A DNA stretch of 64,000 bases from Dyadobacter alkalitolerans DSM 23607 (lineage in GTDB: Bacteria > Bacteroidota > Bacteroidia > Cytophagales > Spirosomataceae): assembly GCF_000428845.1 (NCBI RefSeq), contig NZ_AUAS01000003.1, forward strand, positions 1-64,000. Direction: 5' to 3'. The notes below the pieces were generated by a model, which ran no database searches, was not told the origin of the DNA, and saw nothing but the letters and a program-made list of their open reading frames with translations. Of this stretch, positions 27,063 to 37,900 are shown piece after piece. The position numbers and the translations under genes were made by a program. The stretch's first letter is position 1. Every line of letters begins with the position of its first letter.

Positions 27063-27398
27063 AACGATCAGTCTTATTTGATCAATCTGGGATTGAATCA
27101 TAAATTCTGAAAGCAAGTGTCCGGCAATGTGTATTGCGTTGATATATAAATCATTGTTTGAATGAATAAAACGTAAGTAGGTCGCCGGATTTGTTTGCAA
27201 AGATTGAGTAAAAGGCCGCCTGGTTCACCCGGGTGGTCTTTGATTTTTGAGCGGAAATAGAGCCTCTATCTCCGAATGCAGATGTTTTATTTTCGCTTGA
27301 CAAGCATAAAGCAGAACTGATATGTATCCGGACAGAAACAGTTGTTTTAAATTTATTAGCTTATTCATTTGTTCAGTATTCGATGATTGGCAATAGAA
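27063..27398. other. Intergenic region with terminator
   Basis: These 336 bp hold no gene. They contain the hairpin terminator at 27211-27249; the remainder is AT-rich leader for the gene at 27399. Confidence 0.6.
27211..27249 (+). terminator. Intrinsic terminator
   Basis: AAAGGCCGCCTGG and CCGGGTGGTCTTT pair over 13 bp (with G-U pairs) around the loop TTCAC, followed by GATTTTTG. It serves the split secreted gene that ends at 27062. Confidence 0.7.
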
Positions 27399-28982
27399 AT
27401 GATCGATATGATCCGTATTGGGAAAATTAACCTCTACCTAATGCTTCTGGCACTAACTTTGCCGGTTCTTGCTCATTCTGATGCGTTAAGATCAGATCTC
27501 GGCAACGCCTGCCCCTATATCAGCCATCACGCAATTTCCGATTCGATCCGGTTGCAATCCTCGGATGTTGCCTGTTTAGGAACGGATCCTGTCATTACGG
27601 TAACCGGAACAGATATCACCTGGTACGCTGATGCAGCAAAGAGTGTGCGTCTTGCCCAGGGTAACACCTACCATTCTGCGCCATTGCACGAGACCACAAC
27701 GTTTTACCTGACCCAAAGCGTTAATGGAGTCGAGTCTTCGGTGACGCCCATCGTCATAGAAATCGTTACGGCTATTCTAGTTGATATAAAGACCACACCA
27801 GCCAGTTGCGGAAAAAAGGATGGCACCTTGACACTTGTCGGAGAAGGCGGCTCAGAACGGTATCCCGTACAGTTCAAATTAGACGATGGTGAATTACAGA
27901 CATCCGGGACATTTACCAATCTTGCAGCCGGAACTTACTTGCTGACTACGCAGGCCGGCGAATGCTTCGGAACCAAAGAAGTAACAATACAGCAACAACC
28001 CTCGCCAGTGATTTCGGCCATCGATTCTGTGTCCCCCAGGTGCGGGAATGCAGACGGTTCGCTGCGCATTGCCGCGTATAGAGGGAATGGTACATTAAAA
28101 TATTCCATAGACGGATTAAATTTCGATACAAATAACCTGTTTGAAAATCTTGCGGGGGGTGAATATACAGTAGCTGTGAGAGATGATGCGCAATGCATGG
28201 TTTCGCAAACTGTTTCGTTGAAGCAAAGCCGAACACTCCAGCTAAACGAGATCGAAGTAATACCTACGGATTGCGGCCAGCCAAATGGCAAAGTGATATT
28301 GCCGTCTGTTACCGGAAACGGGGCTTTACTTTACTCCATCACAGGTTTAGCCGAGCAGAGCTTAAATTACTTCGATAGCCTGCAATCCGGTAGGTACAAG
28401 GTATCTGTCAGAGACGAAGACGGTTGTACTGCCGGCAAGGAAGTCGTAGTTGCCGACAGCCAAGGGCCTACTATTATCCATATTGACACCCAGCAACCAG
28501 AATGTGAGCTAGCCAGCGGGGCAATCGCAATTTCTGCGGGCGGAGTGAAAAATTATGTTTACAGCCTCGATGGTATTGAATTTCAGCAGGACTCGTTGTT
28601 TGAAAAACTTGCTGCCAGTACTTATGTCGTCACAGTCAAGGATGAGAATGGCTGCATCGCCCGGCAAAACGTTGATCTGAGCAGTTCGTGTAGCCAACAA
28701 ATATTTATTCCGTCTGCATTCAGTCCGAATGGTGACGGAATAAACGATGCCTGGGCTGTATTCTTCTCAACCGCGGTTATTCACATTCAGGAAATAGCCA
28801 TTTTTAGTCGATGGGGAGAAATCGTTTACCATAGTGAGCCTGGCAATGTTAGTAGTGGTTACGCTATGTGGGACGGTCGGTATAAAGGAAATTTTGCACG
28901 CGGCGTTTTTACCTACCGAATGCTCGTGAAGTTCTCAAATGGTTCTGACAGGACTTTTACCGGGACGGTACTGACACTTTAA
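27399..28982 (+). CDS. T9SS type B secreted protein with SprB-like repeats
   Basis: This protein has about 527 residues. The signal peptide is NLYLMLLALTLPVLAHS. An Ig-like segment is followed by three or four SprB-like repeats of about 80 residues, each built like TPASCGKKDGTLTLVGEGG ... LAAGTYLLTTQ; later starts include VSPRCGNADGSLRIAAYRG and VIPTDCGQPNGKVILP. The last 95 residues are a gliding-motility-associated (CHU_C, type B) sorting domain beginning FIPSAFSPNGDGINDAW. SprB-type proteins are mobile adhesins in gliding Bacteroidota; this one is short for that class. I start at the ATG at 27399; 27408 is also possible. Confidence 0.88.
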   Translation: MIDMIRIGKINLYLMLLALTLPVLAHSDALRSDLGNACPYISHHAISDSIRLQSSDVACLGTDPVITVTGTDITWYADAAKSVRLAQGNTYHSAPLHETTTFYLTQSVNGVESSVTPIVIEIVTAILVDIKTTPASCGKKDGTLTLVGEGGSERYPVQFKLDDGELQTSGTFTNLAAGTYLLTTQAGECFGTKEVTIQQQPSPVISAIDSVSPRCGNADGSLRIAAYRGNGTLKYSIDGLNFDTNNLFENLAGGEYTVAVRDDAQCMVSQTVSLKQSRTLQLNEIEVIPTDCGQPNGKVILPSVTGNGALLYSITGLAEQSLNYFDSLQSGRYKVSVRDEDGCTAGKEVVVADSQGPTIIHIDTQQPECELASGAIAISAGGVKNYVYSLDGIEFQQDSLFEKLAASTYVVTVKDENGCIARQNVDLSSSCSQQIFIPSAFSPNGDGINDAWAVFFSTAVIHIQEIAIFSRWGEIVYHSEPGNVSSGYAMWDGRYKGNFARGVFTYRMLVKFSNGSDRTFTGTVLTL

Positions 28983-29221
28983 GAGCCTTTACTTCCTATA
29001 TTAATTTCAGGGGAAGAAAAGAGGTGCGCAGCACTGTTCCCATAGCACGGAAACCCGGCAATGGTTTTGTGGTGCAAACGGTAGGTGAAGTACAATAGAA
29101 ATTGATAACCCGACACGCGGAATCTTATCTGCGGGGCTGGAACAATACGACTTTAATATTTTAGGAAAACCGTCGTTAATGCGTAATTGGGAGTGTAGCG
29201 ACAAATGTCGATTTACAGCTG

Positions 29222-29587
29222 ATGAACACCACTCAAAGTTCAATATACTTCAAATGCAGCACCTTAAACTGTACTTATATTTCAAGTGATGTCAGGGATT
29301 CAACTTACCATTATAACCCCCGTGATTCGGCCCAGGTTGGGCAGATCCAAGTGCGAAAAATTAATGCACTAAGGGTTCAGATAATGATGTCCGTAAAAAG
29401 GCAAAATGGGTCAAATGTTTTTGAAGGGGATTATGAATGTGAGTTATCGAGGGATTTTAATAACGAAGGTATTATTCTCTTCCATACCTATCCTGGAACA
29501 GTTGGGGGATATCACATCAACGAAAAAAGATTTGAGATAAGTGCAGGAAGTAGGCAAGAAGGGCAATACTGCATGGTTTCAAGCTAA
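29222..29587 (+). CDS. Hypothetical protein, possibly a 3' fragment
   Basis: This open frame of about 121 codons has a protein-like second half: VGQIQVRKINALRVQIMMSV, FEGDYECELSRDFNNEGIIL, YHINEKRFEIS. The pattern suggests a small beta-rich domain, but I recognise no family. The first 20 codons look random, no signal peptide is present, and the DNA upstream (28983-29221) has protein-like stretches in other frames. It may therefore be the remaining 3' part of a longer gene. Confidence 0.35.
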   Translation: MNTTQSSIYFKCSTLNCTYISSDVRDSTYHYNPRDSAQVGQIQVRKINALRVQIMMSVKRQNGSNVFEGDYECELSRDFNNEGIILFHTYPGTVGGYHINEKRFEISAGSRQEGQYCMVSS

Positions 29588-30217
29588 GAGATGATTTTTA
29601 TTTAATGCCAACTCCTTTTGAAAAGAGAACAAACAGTGCTTCTCAGAAAACTTCGGGTATTTTGACACACGAGCAAATCCGTTGACCTGTGAACCGACGT
29701 GATAAACTTATTATGCCAAATTGACAAAACCAATGATGTCTTGACGTCCGAATCTTGCAAGACCTTAAATTCCACTCAATTCGCGTTACCAAAGTTCTGA
29801 ACAAGGCTAGCATAGGGGGCCCGTCGAATATTGTATGGCTGTTGGCATAGTCTTGCCGCGCATCCTATTCAACATAAGTATCACTTAAATATTGTTTCTA
29901 TGACTGGGTGAGGCCATCCATTGTCTAACAACATGATGCGCATATGCTGCATATGTAAAAGATTGCGCAGCGCTGTTATCATCAGGATTAAGAAATTAAT
30001 GTTGATCAGATTTTTCGTCCCATCGAACATGCATATGATCCCCACTGATCAGGGTCTGATAACGACCTATATTTTCCGCAATCCTTTTAAAGTGCTGTAT
30101 AGCAATTATTTGCTATACCACGCTAACTTTTGACGCGGTAAATTTGTGCTGCAGCGATGAGTCAGCATTGTAAAAAATTACACAGCAGGCTGAGATCACG
30201 CTGTTTCTTCAAGGCAA
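29588..30217. other. Intergenic region upstream of surface protein B
   Basis: About 630 bp with no supported gene. The last 120 bp contain the module B palindrome (30098-30117) and a -7 element TAAATTTG (30139-30146). The earlier part appears decayed. Confidence 0.55.
30098..30117. promoter_or_regulatory. Module B palindromic operator, site 1
   Basis: TATAGCAA-TTAT-TTGCTATA is a palindrome with 8-bp arms. It is centred about 46 bp upstream of the expected start given by the -7 element TAAATTTG at 30139-30146. The same 7-bp core arms with N4 spacing occur at 34799-34816 and 43514-43531. Confidence 0.7.
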
Positions 30218-32545
30218 ATGCCGTTCAAATTCCCAACCCTTTTTTTACTCAATATGAAAGCTCTATACTTTAAGTACCAAATTTTATTAATGGGCAAAAA
30301 ACTGATTTTGTTATTGGTTTTGGTCAACATGATTTCCGTTTCTCGTGCTCAGCAAAAAATTCCTGGCAGCTCAGTGAATGAGACTGCAAGGGTAAATGCT
30401 GATTTTGGAATAATCGTTGTTTCAAAAAAAACACAACCAGAAATTGCTCCCGGTGTCAACTTTACTTTTTTCACGGACATTCCGTCCATCCCATCCTTTG
30501 TATTGAATGATGATCCGTCATTCATTTCCATGCGGGATGTAGGCATGGGCGAAAATAACACCATCTGGGCAATCGCTGCTCCGGAATCGGGAACAGGAAA
30601 CGGAAACATTTATTACAGAAACGCTGGTACCTCAGCGTGGGTGCAGGCGGGAGGCATGGGCACGAGAATCGATGTGAACCTGAATGGGAGGTCAGTGCTG
30701 ATTAATGACCAAGGTGCTGTTTTCAACTGGAATAGCACTTTAAACACTTTTCAACTATTATCGGCTTCAATAAATGCTGTGGACGTCGGCGTTTCCGCAG
30801 GTACTATTCAAAACGCATTTATATTGGTGAGAAATTTTGGATGCCATACCCTCGCTCGTAGTATAGGATCGGGATTTTTCACCGAGTATCCAAATATTTG
30901 CGGCACTCGCCTTGACGTAGCTCCGGACGGCTCCGTATATGTGCTTAGCGAACTTGCCGGGGAAGTATACCGCGTAACATTTTCCGGGGACGCCGCGACG
31001 ATTGCTCAAACGTTTCCTTCCTTGGCATTTAGGGATATTACAGTCGCAGCTGACGGTAAAGTTTGGGCTGTTAATTCGACAACGAGCTATTATCTGGAAA
31101 ACGGAGTATGGGTTGCTGACCCGAGCAGCAGTGGTATCGGATTCGGAAGCAACCCATCGGGTTTATCAGCAGGGGCCGACGGCGATACACCCATTTTGAC
31201 GCTGAATGCAGAAGACGATGTGCCCACAAGTGATCGCGGACAAATCATTCAGCGCCGGGAAAACGGCACCTGGATGAACAGCCATAAGGTCCGTCAGTCG
31301 GGCACTGCCAACAGTATCGTTTTAAATGTTGCCCCGGGAACTTACAGGGTGGAGGAGAACCCTACACAACCTGCTTGGAAACTGGTCGGCATCAACACAG
31401 CGGGCGGTTCGGTAGTCACAAACCTTGATAGTCGCAATGCAACCATCACGGTGGGTGCCGGTCAAACCGTGCATGTCGAGTTTGTCAATGCAGGATATGA
31501 TTATGGCGATGCAGCTGCTTCCTATGGCACAAAAGCAGCAGACAATGGTGCAGTTCATCAGGTAAACCCTGCTCTTACACTGGGAACTACGATTGATATC
31601 GATGCCGATGGCGACACAAATTCGCCTGCAACAGGGGATGATAACACCGGCGCGGATGATGAGGACGGAATTGCATCATTCCCAGTCATTTCGGCGGCTG
31701 GTAGCGGCTCATTTACGAATTATACGGTCAAAGTTTCGGCCCGTAACGAAACAGCACTGACCGCGAATCTATGCGGCTGGATTGACTGGAACAATAACGG
31801 CACCTTTGAACCGGGAGAAGGGGTTTGTACAACATTGGCCCCAGCTGGTACAGAGGCAACACTGGTGTGGCCGGCTGTAACAATGAGCGGATTTGAGAGC
31901 AGGCTAGGGACTTTTGCGAGGTTCCGGCTCACAACGGACGTTTTAACGACTGGCGGAATGACGGGCTTGGCCACCAACGGAGAGGTAGAAGATTACTTTC
32001 TACCATTTTCAGATGCAATGCCGGTTACGCTGATAACATTTGAGGCTTCTGCCCTGGAACATGATGTAGCCCTGAAATGGGCGACAGCCGAAGAAACAAA
32101 CGCGGACCGCTTCGACATTGAGCATAGTATCAATGGTAAAAAATGGAATTTGGTTGGAACGGTGGTTGCAAAAGGTGAAAGCAGCGTTGTGGCAAACTAC
32201 ACATTCGAACACAACGCTCCCGTGAAAGATCGGAATTTTTATCGCCTCAGGATGATTGATCATGATAAAACCTTCTCTTTAAGCAAAATTATCAGTGTTA
32301 CTTTTGACAAAATATCGACGCTCACCGCTTATCCTAACCCGGCGAGCAATCGGATCGTGATCAGCAGTGATGAACTGGTGAAGCAAGTAACATTACATGC
32401 AGTATCAGGAGCAAAAGTATTTGAAAGCAAAGGACATTTCCACAATGGAATCGATGTTTCGAAACTTAGTCAAGGTATGTACGTGATGTCAATCACTCAG
32501 TCGGATGGTACGGTCAGGACGCAAAAGGTGCTCATAGCCAGATAG
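30218..32545 (+). CDS. T9SS surface protein with tectonin-like propeller and GEVED domain (module B)
   Basis: This protein has about 775 residues. The signal peptide is KKLILLLVLVNMISVSRAQ; ATGs at 30254 and 30290 are alternative starts. The propeller (NNTIWAIAAPESGTGNGNIY; RLDVAPDGSVYVLSELAG), the GEVED domain (YDYGDAAASYGT to NGEVEDYFLPF), the stalk (MPVTLITFEASALEHD) and the type A sorting domain (AYPNPASNRIVISSDELVK ... VLIAR) match the 17261-20776 protein in order and closely in sequence. The N-terminal region and the jelly-roll-like insert of the larger paralogue are absent. It is expected to be exposed on the cell surface, probably binding glycan. A module B operator and promoter lie upstream. 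Confidence 0.88.
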   Translation: MPFKFPTLFLLNMKALYFKYQILLMGKKLILLLVLVNMISVSRAQQKIPGSSVNETARVNADFGIIVVSKKTQPEIAPGVNFTFFTDIPSIPSFVLNDDPSFISMRDVGMGENNTIWAIAAPESGTGNGNIYYRNAGTSAWVQAGGMGTRIDVNLNGRSVLINDQGAVFNWNSTLNTFQLLSASINAVDVGVSAGTIQNAFILVRNFGCHTLARSIGSGFFTEYPNICGTRLDVAPDGSVYVLSELAGEVYRVTFSGDAATIAQTFPSLAFRDITVAADGKVWAVNSTTSYYLENGVWVADPSSSGIGFGSNPSGLSAGADGDTPILTLNAEDDVPTSDRGQIIQRRENGTWMNSHKVRQSGTANSIVLNVAPGTYRVEENPTQPAWKLVGINTAGGSVVTNLDSRNATITVGAGQTVHVEFVNAGYDYGDAAASYGTKAADNGAVHQVNPALTLGTTIDIDADGDTNSPATGDDNTGADDEDGIASFPVISAAGSGSFTNYTVKVSARNETALTANLCGWIDWNNNGTFEPGEGVCTTLAPAGTEATLVWPAVTMSGFESRLGTFARFRLTTDVLTTGGMTGLATNGEVEDYFLPFSDAMPVTLITFEASALEHDVALKWATAEETNADRFDIEHSINGKKWNLVGTVVAKGESSVVANYTFEHNAPVKDRNFYRLRMIDHDKTFSLSKIISVTFDKISTLTAYPNPASNRIVISSDELVKQVTLHAVSGAKVFESKGHFHNGIDVSKLSQGMYVMSITQSDGTVRTQKVLIAR

Positions 32546-32566
32546 GAACTTAAAAGCCAGACAGGT

Positions 32567-32614
32567 AAAATGCGCAATGTGGTTGAATGGAGATTCAACC
32601 GCATTGCGCATTTT
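32567..32614. terminator. Bidirectional terminator
   Basis: A long hairpin with AAAATGCGCAATG and CATTGCGCATTTT at its base and GGTTGAAT/ATTCAACC above. A runs on one side and T runs on the other let it serve both the surface-protein gene (+) and the cytochrome gene (-), which converge here. Confidence 0.85.
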
Positions 32615-32619
32615 ATTGA

Positions 32620-33597
32620 TTATTTGGCTGCCTTCTTTTCCATTCTCACAACCTGATTATCAATTCGTTCTACTGTGTTGAGATAAGCGTAGATCGCATT
32701 AAGATCTTCTACTTTCATCCCTCCGTACATGGTCCAGGGCATTGGTGTGTTAATGGCATCCGGTGCCATTTTTGGAGAAACGTAATTGCTGTCAACGAAT
32801 GCTTTAAAACGGGCCACAAAAGCTTCTTTTGTCCAGTTACCTATTCCTGTTTGCTTGTGCATGGTGATGTTTGGCGAGCGCATAATGCCATTTGGGCCAG
32901 CAAATTCCATTCCTCCTCCAAATTCGGTTCCCGCAATTACACTTCCTTTCTCCGTTTTGCTATGACAATCCACGCAACCGGTCGCGGTGATCAGATACTT
33001 TCCATAAGCCACCTGATCCGCTTCTGGGGGACGCTTGGTGAGCGAGGCCTTTTCAGGCATTGTGTTGATCAGGATACTAACAGGGAAGTCGGGTTCTGAC
33101 TCTGGAATATCCTTTTTTATGGCCGGCAGTTCGCGAATGTAGGCGATTACCGAGTAAATATCCTCCTGGTCGAGCTGGCCGAACCGGTGGTAGGCCATTA
33201 CCGGGAATAATGCTTTACCCTCTTTATTAACACCGGTTGTGACGGCACGGAAAATTTCTCCGTCCGTCCATCCGGCTAGTGTATAGGGTGTGATATTGGG
33301 TGCGTAAAATTTGCCTGGAAAGCCCATATCCGGCGTAAAGGCCTCGCCGCCCGCGCCAAATCCGCCCGAAGGCGGTCCGGCATAGCGCGACCAGTCGCGG
33401 GTGCTGTGGCAGTCCATACAAACTGTCACGTGATTAGCGAGATACTCTCCCCGCGCCACACGGGCCGCAGTCCGTTCAATTTTAATGTCAGGTGCGGGGC
33501 CCGTATCGGGAAGCGCAGTTTTCACATAAACGATGCCTGCCAGAACGATCACAGCCAGGGCGCCGAGTATTTTACCAACGGTTTTAATTGCTTTCAC
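32620..33597 (-). CDS. Diheme c-type cytochrome
   Basis: This is a 325-residue periplasmic electron carrier with an N-terminal membrane anchor (ILGALAVIVLAGIVYVKTA). It has two haem-binding CxxCH motifs, CMDCH at residues 60-64 and CVDCH at 208-212, in two related cytochrome c domains. Candidate methionine ligands occur in FPVMAYHRFG and NTPMPWTMYGG. It resembles the cytochrome c subunits that pass electrons from periplasmic dehydrogenases, but no dehydrogenase gene is next to it. It is 32 bp downstream of the lipoprotein gene at 33630 on the same strand, so the two are probably co-transcribed. Confidence 0.9.
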   Translation of the reverse strand: MKAIKTVGKILGALAVIVLAGIVYVKTALPDTGPAPDIKIERTAARVARGEYLANHVTVCMDCHSTRDWSRYAGPPSGGFGAGGEAFTPDMGFPGKFYAPNITPYTLAGWTDGEIFRAVTTGVNKEGKALFPVMAYHRFGQLDQEDIYSVIAYIRELPAIKKDIPESEPDFPVSILINTMPEKASLTKRPPEADQVAYGKYLITATGCVDCHSKTEKGSVIAGTEFGGGMEFAGPNGIMRSPNITMHKQTGIGNWTKEAFVARFKAFVDSNYVSPKMAPDAINTPMPWTMYGGMKVEDLNAIYAYLNTVERIDNQVVRMEKKAAK

Positions 33598-33629
33598 TTG
33601 AATGGTCTTTGTAGATTAAGTGAAAGATT

Positions 33630-34613
33630 TTAATACGACAGCTTGCTGACTGAACCGTCCTGATAGCTAAGCAGATAGTAGGTCTGGCCGCTTCCACGAA
33701 TGATGTCGGTTGGCCGTGAAAGACCGTCGAGCAATACCTTACCGTCTTCATTGAGCACTTTGCCAGACTTAGCACCAAATCCCATTGCTCCGAAAACACC
33801 ATGCTGAATGACGATGGGTTTTTTGTTGGCTGAAAGTGTTATGCCGGTCAGCGTCGTGAAGTTAGACTTGTACACATCTACTGCTCCAGAGGTTTTCACC
33901 TCAAATATTTTTGCGTTACCTGGTGAAAAAGGGAAACCGGTCAGTGTGCTTACAAGAAATTTGCTTCCATCGTAAACAATGCCGGTTGGCACAGCCTCTA
34001 CGCCTGCCGCAACATTGGGTATTTTAGCAAACAAACTTAATGCGCCAGTCACCTTATCTCTTTTGATGATGGCATTGCTTCCGGCGTCAACAATGTACAT
34101 ATGATCGTCAGGGCCAAATGTAAAATGGTATGTGTTTGAGTTAATCGGGTTGGTCAAAGCCAGGCTTTCGACATAGCTTCCAATATCTACTGAGTCGATG
34201 TCGGCCAGCGCGACGGGGCTATCGCCGGATTTGAAAGATGACACATCCGCTGTGTAGAGGATTCCATTGGAGCCGTGCAAAAAATATATTTTTCCCGCGC
34301 GGTAGGCCAAATGGGCAATTCCTTCTATTGACCCTTCCCGCATCAGGGATTGCAGACCGGTAACAAACGTTGTTTTCACACCGGATGGTGTAATCATGGA
34401 AACGCTGCCATCATTGCCCTTGCCAGATCCTGCTTCGGTCACCCACAGATTTGCCTTATCATCGGCTGCCAGCCCGATCGGATATTTCAACCCGCTTACA
34501 AATATTTCTGAGAACAAGGTTTCCGGTTCAGGCTCGAAAATGTCGTGATCTGTACAAGCCAGGACGAAAGCGAAAACCAGTAATGTTGAAAGTGAGTAAA
34601 TTAACTTTTTCAT
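33630..34613 (-). CDS. ScyD/ScyE-like beta-propeller lipoprotein
   Basis: This is a 327-residue protein with a lipoprotein signal (STLLVFAFVLACTDHD), where Cys20 would be lipidated. The rest is an NHL/SMP30-like propeller: FVSGLKYPIGLAADDKANLW, FGPDDHMYIVDAGSNAIIKR, GVEAVPTGIVYDGSKFLVST. The arrangement matches the ScyD/ScyE family, named for cyanobacterial scytonemin-cluster proteins but widespread with unknown function. It is paired with the diheme cytochrome and divergent from sensor kinase B, sharing the intergenic region that carries a module B operator. A periplasmic sensing or redox role is plausible but unproved. Confidence 0.75.
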   Translation of the reverse strand: MKKLIYSLSTLLVFAFVLACTDHDIFEPEPETLFSEIFVSGLKYPIGLAADDKANLWVTEAGSGKGNDGSVSMITPSGVKTTFVTGLQSLMREGSIEGIAHLAYRAGKIYFLHGSNGILYTADVSSFKSGDSPVALADIDSVDIGSYVESLALTNPINSNTYHFTFGPDDHMYIVDAGSNAIIKRDKVTGALSLFAKIPNVAAGVEAVPTGIVYDGSKFLVSTLTGFPFSPGNAKIFEVKTSGAVDVYKSNFTTLTGITLSANKKPIVIQHGVFGAMGFGAKSGKVLNEDGKVLLDGLSRPTDIIRGSGQTYYLLSYQDGSVSKLSY

Positions 34614-34935
34614 TTTTTTTGAAATTAAGGCTGTTTATGGATGATGGTTTTGGGGCTTTGGGTTGCGCGGGCTAAGGAAAACCTGACAGAAAGGCTGGCG
34701 AAGCATTTTCACAGACCTCGGAATTCGACATGCTGATTAGAAAAATAACGTTGAGTAAAATCTTAGCGCAAAAGACGATAGGAGCGCGCCAATGCACAAT
34801 AGCAAATTATTGCTATATCGGCCAATTTAATTTCCAAATCACTTTTGTTGCAGGGGGTTAGAAAAAAGGTTGTTTGTCTTTTAATCGAAGCATCTACTTT
34901 TAGTTACATACATCTTACCTCACTTCCGTCTCTTC
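34614..34935. other. Divergent intergenic region with operator
   Basis: These 322 bp separate the ScyD/E-like gene from sensor kinase B. They hold the palindrome at 34799-34816. No exact TAnnTTTG element is seen on either strand; a CACTTTTG at 34840-34847 is the closest for the kinase. Confidence 0.6.
34799..34816. promoter_or_regulatory. Module B palindromic operator, site 2
   Basis: ATAGCAA-ATTA-TTGCTAT is a perfect palindrome with the same arms and spacer length as sites 1 and 3. It lies between the divergent lipoprotein and sensor kinase genes and could control both. Confidence 0.7.
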
Positions 34936-37900
34936 ATGCTGCGAAGACTTTTACAGTTCCAGTTGAATTTGTCTTGCATAAAAATCCACTCGTATGGTCT
35001 GCTGCCTTTCCTATTCCTGATTTTTACGAATATTTGCCTTGCACAGGCACCGCAAACGCGTGTAAATATTCAGTTGCTTGGTCCGGAGCAAGGTTTGCCC
35101 AGTCGAAATACGCGTTCATTGACCCAGGATGGTCGGGGATTCATGTGGGTGGCCACCGGCCAGGAGCTCTGGCGATATGATGGGTATAGCTTTCAGAATT
35201 TTACGGCAATGCTAACCCGCTCCATCGGTGGCGGGACCCTGATTAACCAAATCAAGACGGGGCCAAAAGGCGAGATCTGGGTGGCGCACAATATCGGTGT
35301 CAGCATTATTAATCCCCTTAACCTGACCTGCAAGACCATTAATCCTTCTGCTTCTTTTAAAAGTGTTGATTCAAAACAGCATCTGGATGTTTTCTTTGAC
35401 AGAGATCAGAATGGCTGGGTGTCGATACCCCGTGGGAAGCTTATAAAAATCAATGCAGATTACATCCCCGAAGCCCTGTACACCCCGCCAACAGAAGCCG
35501 GGCGTTCCGCGGCTATTGAAAGTCAGGTGACTAAACTTTTTGTTATTAAAAATAATAGGCAATACGCTTTTAGTGACAGTACGTTTCTGGATGAAATGGA
35601 TGGAAACGCACATTTGTTAAAGAGAACTAATTTGTTGAGCCAGGGCATTGATTCCCGGCAATATGGTGTCTTCAATGTTATGCAGTCTGGCGCTGACACG
35701 TTGCAAATATATTACAGACATAAAGCGAGCAAGAAATGCCGGATGCGTAAATACGCTTTCGGAGCGGGAACATTCGGCCCGCTCACGGACTTGGCCTCCC
35801 CGATAGCACCTGATTTTATCTATGCTTATCAAAACAGTTACAAGTGGTATAAATCTTCAAAAGAGATTGGTTTTTTAAATCAAAAGACCGGTCAGTTCAC
35901 GAATCTGACAACACTCCTTTTGCAAAAATCGGGTGCAGATATTTTCTTCTTTGGGGCCTATCTGAGCACGGACGGCAGTTTTTGGGTTTCAGGCGTCAAC
36001 GGGCTTATCAAGGTTACGCTCACCGAAGAAATTTTCAGACGATACATGAGTGTGCCTTTGGAAAAAACAAGCGATATCGGGACCAGCGTCAGAGGCATTA
36101 CTGAGGATCATTCCGGAATGATCTGGGCATGTTCTTATGGGTATAACCGGGATGGTTTGCAATATCTGCTTCATCAGATTGATCCCGCGACGCATTTGAG
36201 CAGGCATATGCAGCTGCACAGCCAGACCAAGATTTCAAATGAAATGGTGATTCCTTATAAGGTTCTTTTTACCAAAAACGACGTTTATGCGGTTACGGAC
36301 GGCACACAGTTCCTGAAAATAGATCCGGAGACTGAGGCTTATCATGCGGTCGAGTTTCCTTTTGTAAGCGGCCGAGGATTTACTTCTTTTTATAAACTCA
36401 ATGATTCTACTTTCTGGACAGGCACCTGGGGTGGAATGGGCGTAATCAGTACGCGGGATCTGAAACCTGTTCTTTTAAATGATAAAGCCGGGCGTTATAT
36501 CAAAAATGAACGCGTCAACAACTTTATGCGGTGGAAGCAAAACCGTGTTTTAGTCAGTACTACAAATGGCTTATATGTTCTGAATCAGGATGCGAGCATT
36601 TTTGAACATTATGGGCAGACAATCGGAGACAGGATCAAACTTCCGGCTTTACAAATTTTTCACACCGTGTGGTTTGAAAATGCGTTATGGGCGGCAACCG
36701 GGCAAGGGCTGATTCGCATTGACGTAGATAGCAAAAAAACACAGCTTTTTACCATGCACGACGGCCTTCCTGATAACAATATCTACGCTGCCTTGCCGGA
36801 CGAGCGGGGAAATCTTTGGCTGAGCACGAACAAAGGTTTGTCTCGATTTGATACAAAAACACGGAAATTTCATAACTACGGGATTTCCGACGGCCTGCCT
36901 CACCTTGAATTCAATCATGGGTCCTATCTGAAAGCGAGAGACGGCACACTTTACTTCGGTGGCCTGAACGGCGTTGTTGCATTCAACCCGGAACAGCTTG
37001 ATTTAAGCTCAAAAAAAGAGCGTGCGTTGCAGCTTATTTCCTATGCTAAATTCGATGCCAGTCGGAACAAGACCGACACGATTACTACGCATCAGGCTGG
37101 TCAGCAGATCATCTTCAACCCCGGAGACCGTCTTTTTGCCTTCGCATTCATGAGCCCGGATTACCAGAATACTTCATTAAACCGCTTCCGCTACAAGCTG
37201 GAAGGGTGGGGTGATGATCGCTGGCAAATGTTTGAAAATGGAAATAAGTTACTCTTCAACAGCCTGCCGCCCGGAAATTACATGCTTAAAGTGCAGGTTT
37301 CTGTGGGAGGTGCGGATTGGAGTAGTCAGGAATGGAAATCATCGATCCAGGTGGTTGCGCCCTGGTATAAATCAATTTGGTTTTACATATTCAGTTTGCT
37401 GGGCATCGGCTTGCTGATTTATCTCTTTTATCAAAACCGGCTCCGGCAGATCATGGACATTCAAAAAATCCGCAACGGAATCAGCGCAGATATGCATGAT
37501 GAGATCGGGAGCACGCTCAGCAGCATTACTTTTTACAGCCAGGCATTGCTGATGCAAATGGAGAAAACCGAACATCAGCAGGTGGTTCAGAAAATAAAGG
37601 AAAATGCCCAGCAGGTTCAGGAAGGGCTGAGTGATATCGTATGGAGTGTGAAAGGTGGCAGCGACCAAATCGAGGACGTGTTTGCACGCATGTTTCAATT
37701 CGGCAGCACATTGGCAGAATCCAAAGGGTTTGCTTTCAGTTTTGAAGCAGATAGCCAGATCCAAAACCAAAAATTGGATATGCAGACGCGAAAGAACCTG
37801 TATTTGATCTTCAAAGAAGCGATGAACAATGCTGCCAAATATTCAAATGCCAGCACGGTGGAAGTATTTACAACGAAGGAAGGCAGCCAGACAAAGCTGA

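Noticed and set aside
29770..29880. Stretch reading RVTKVLNKASIGGPSNIVW, like the start of a family 4 glycosyltransferase.
   Set aside because: The match is short, no start codon or continuation is found in any frame, and chance similarity cannot be excluded.
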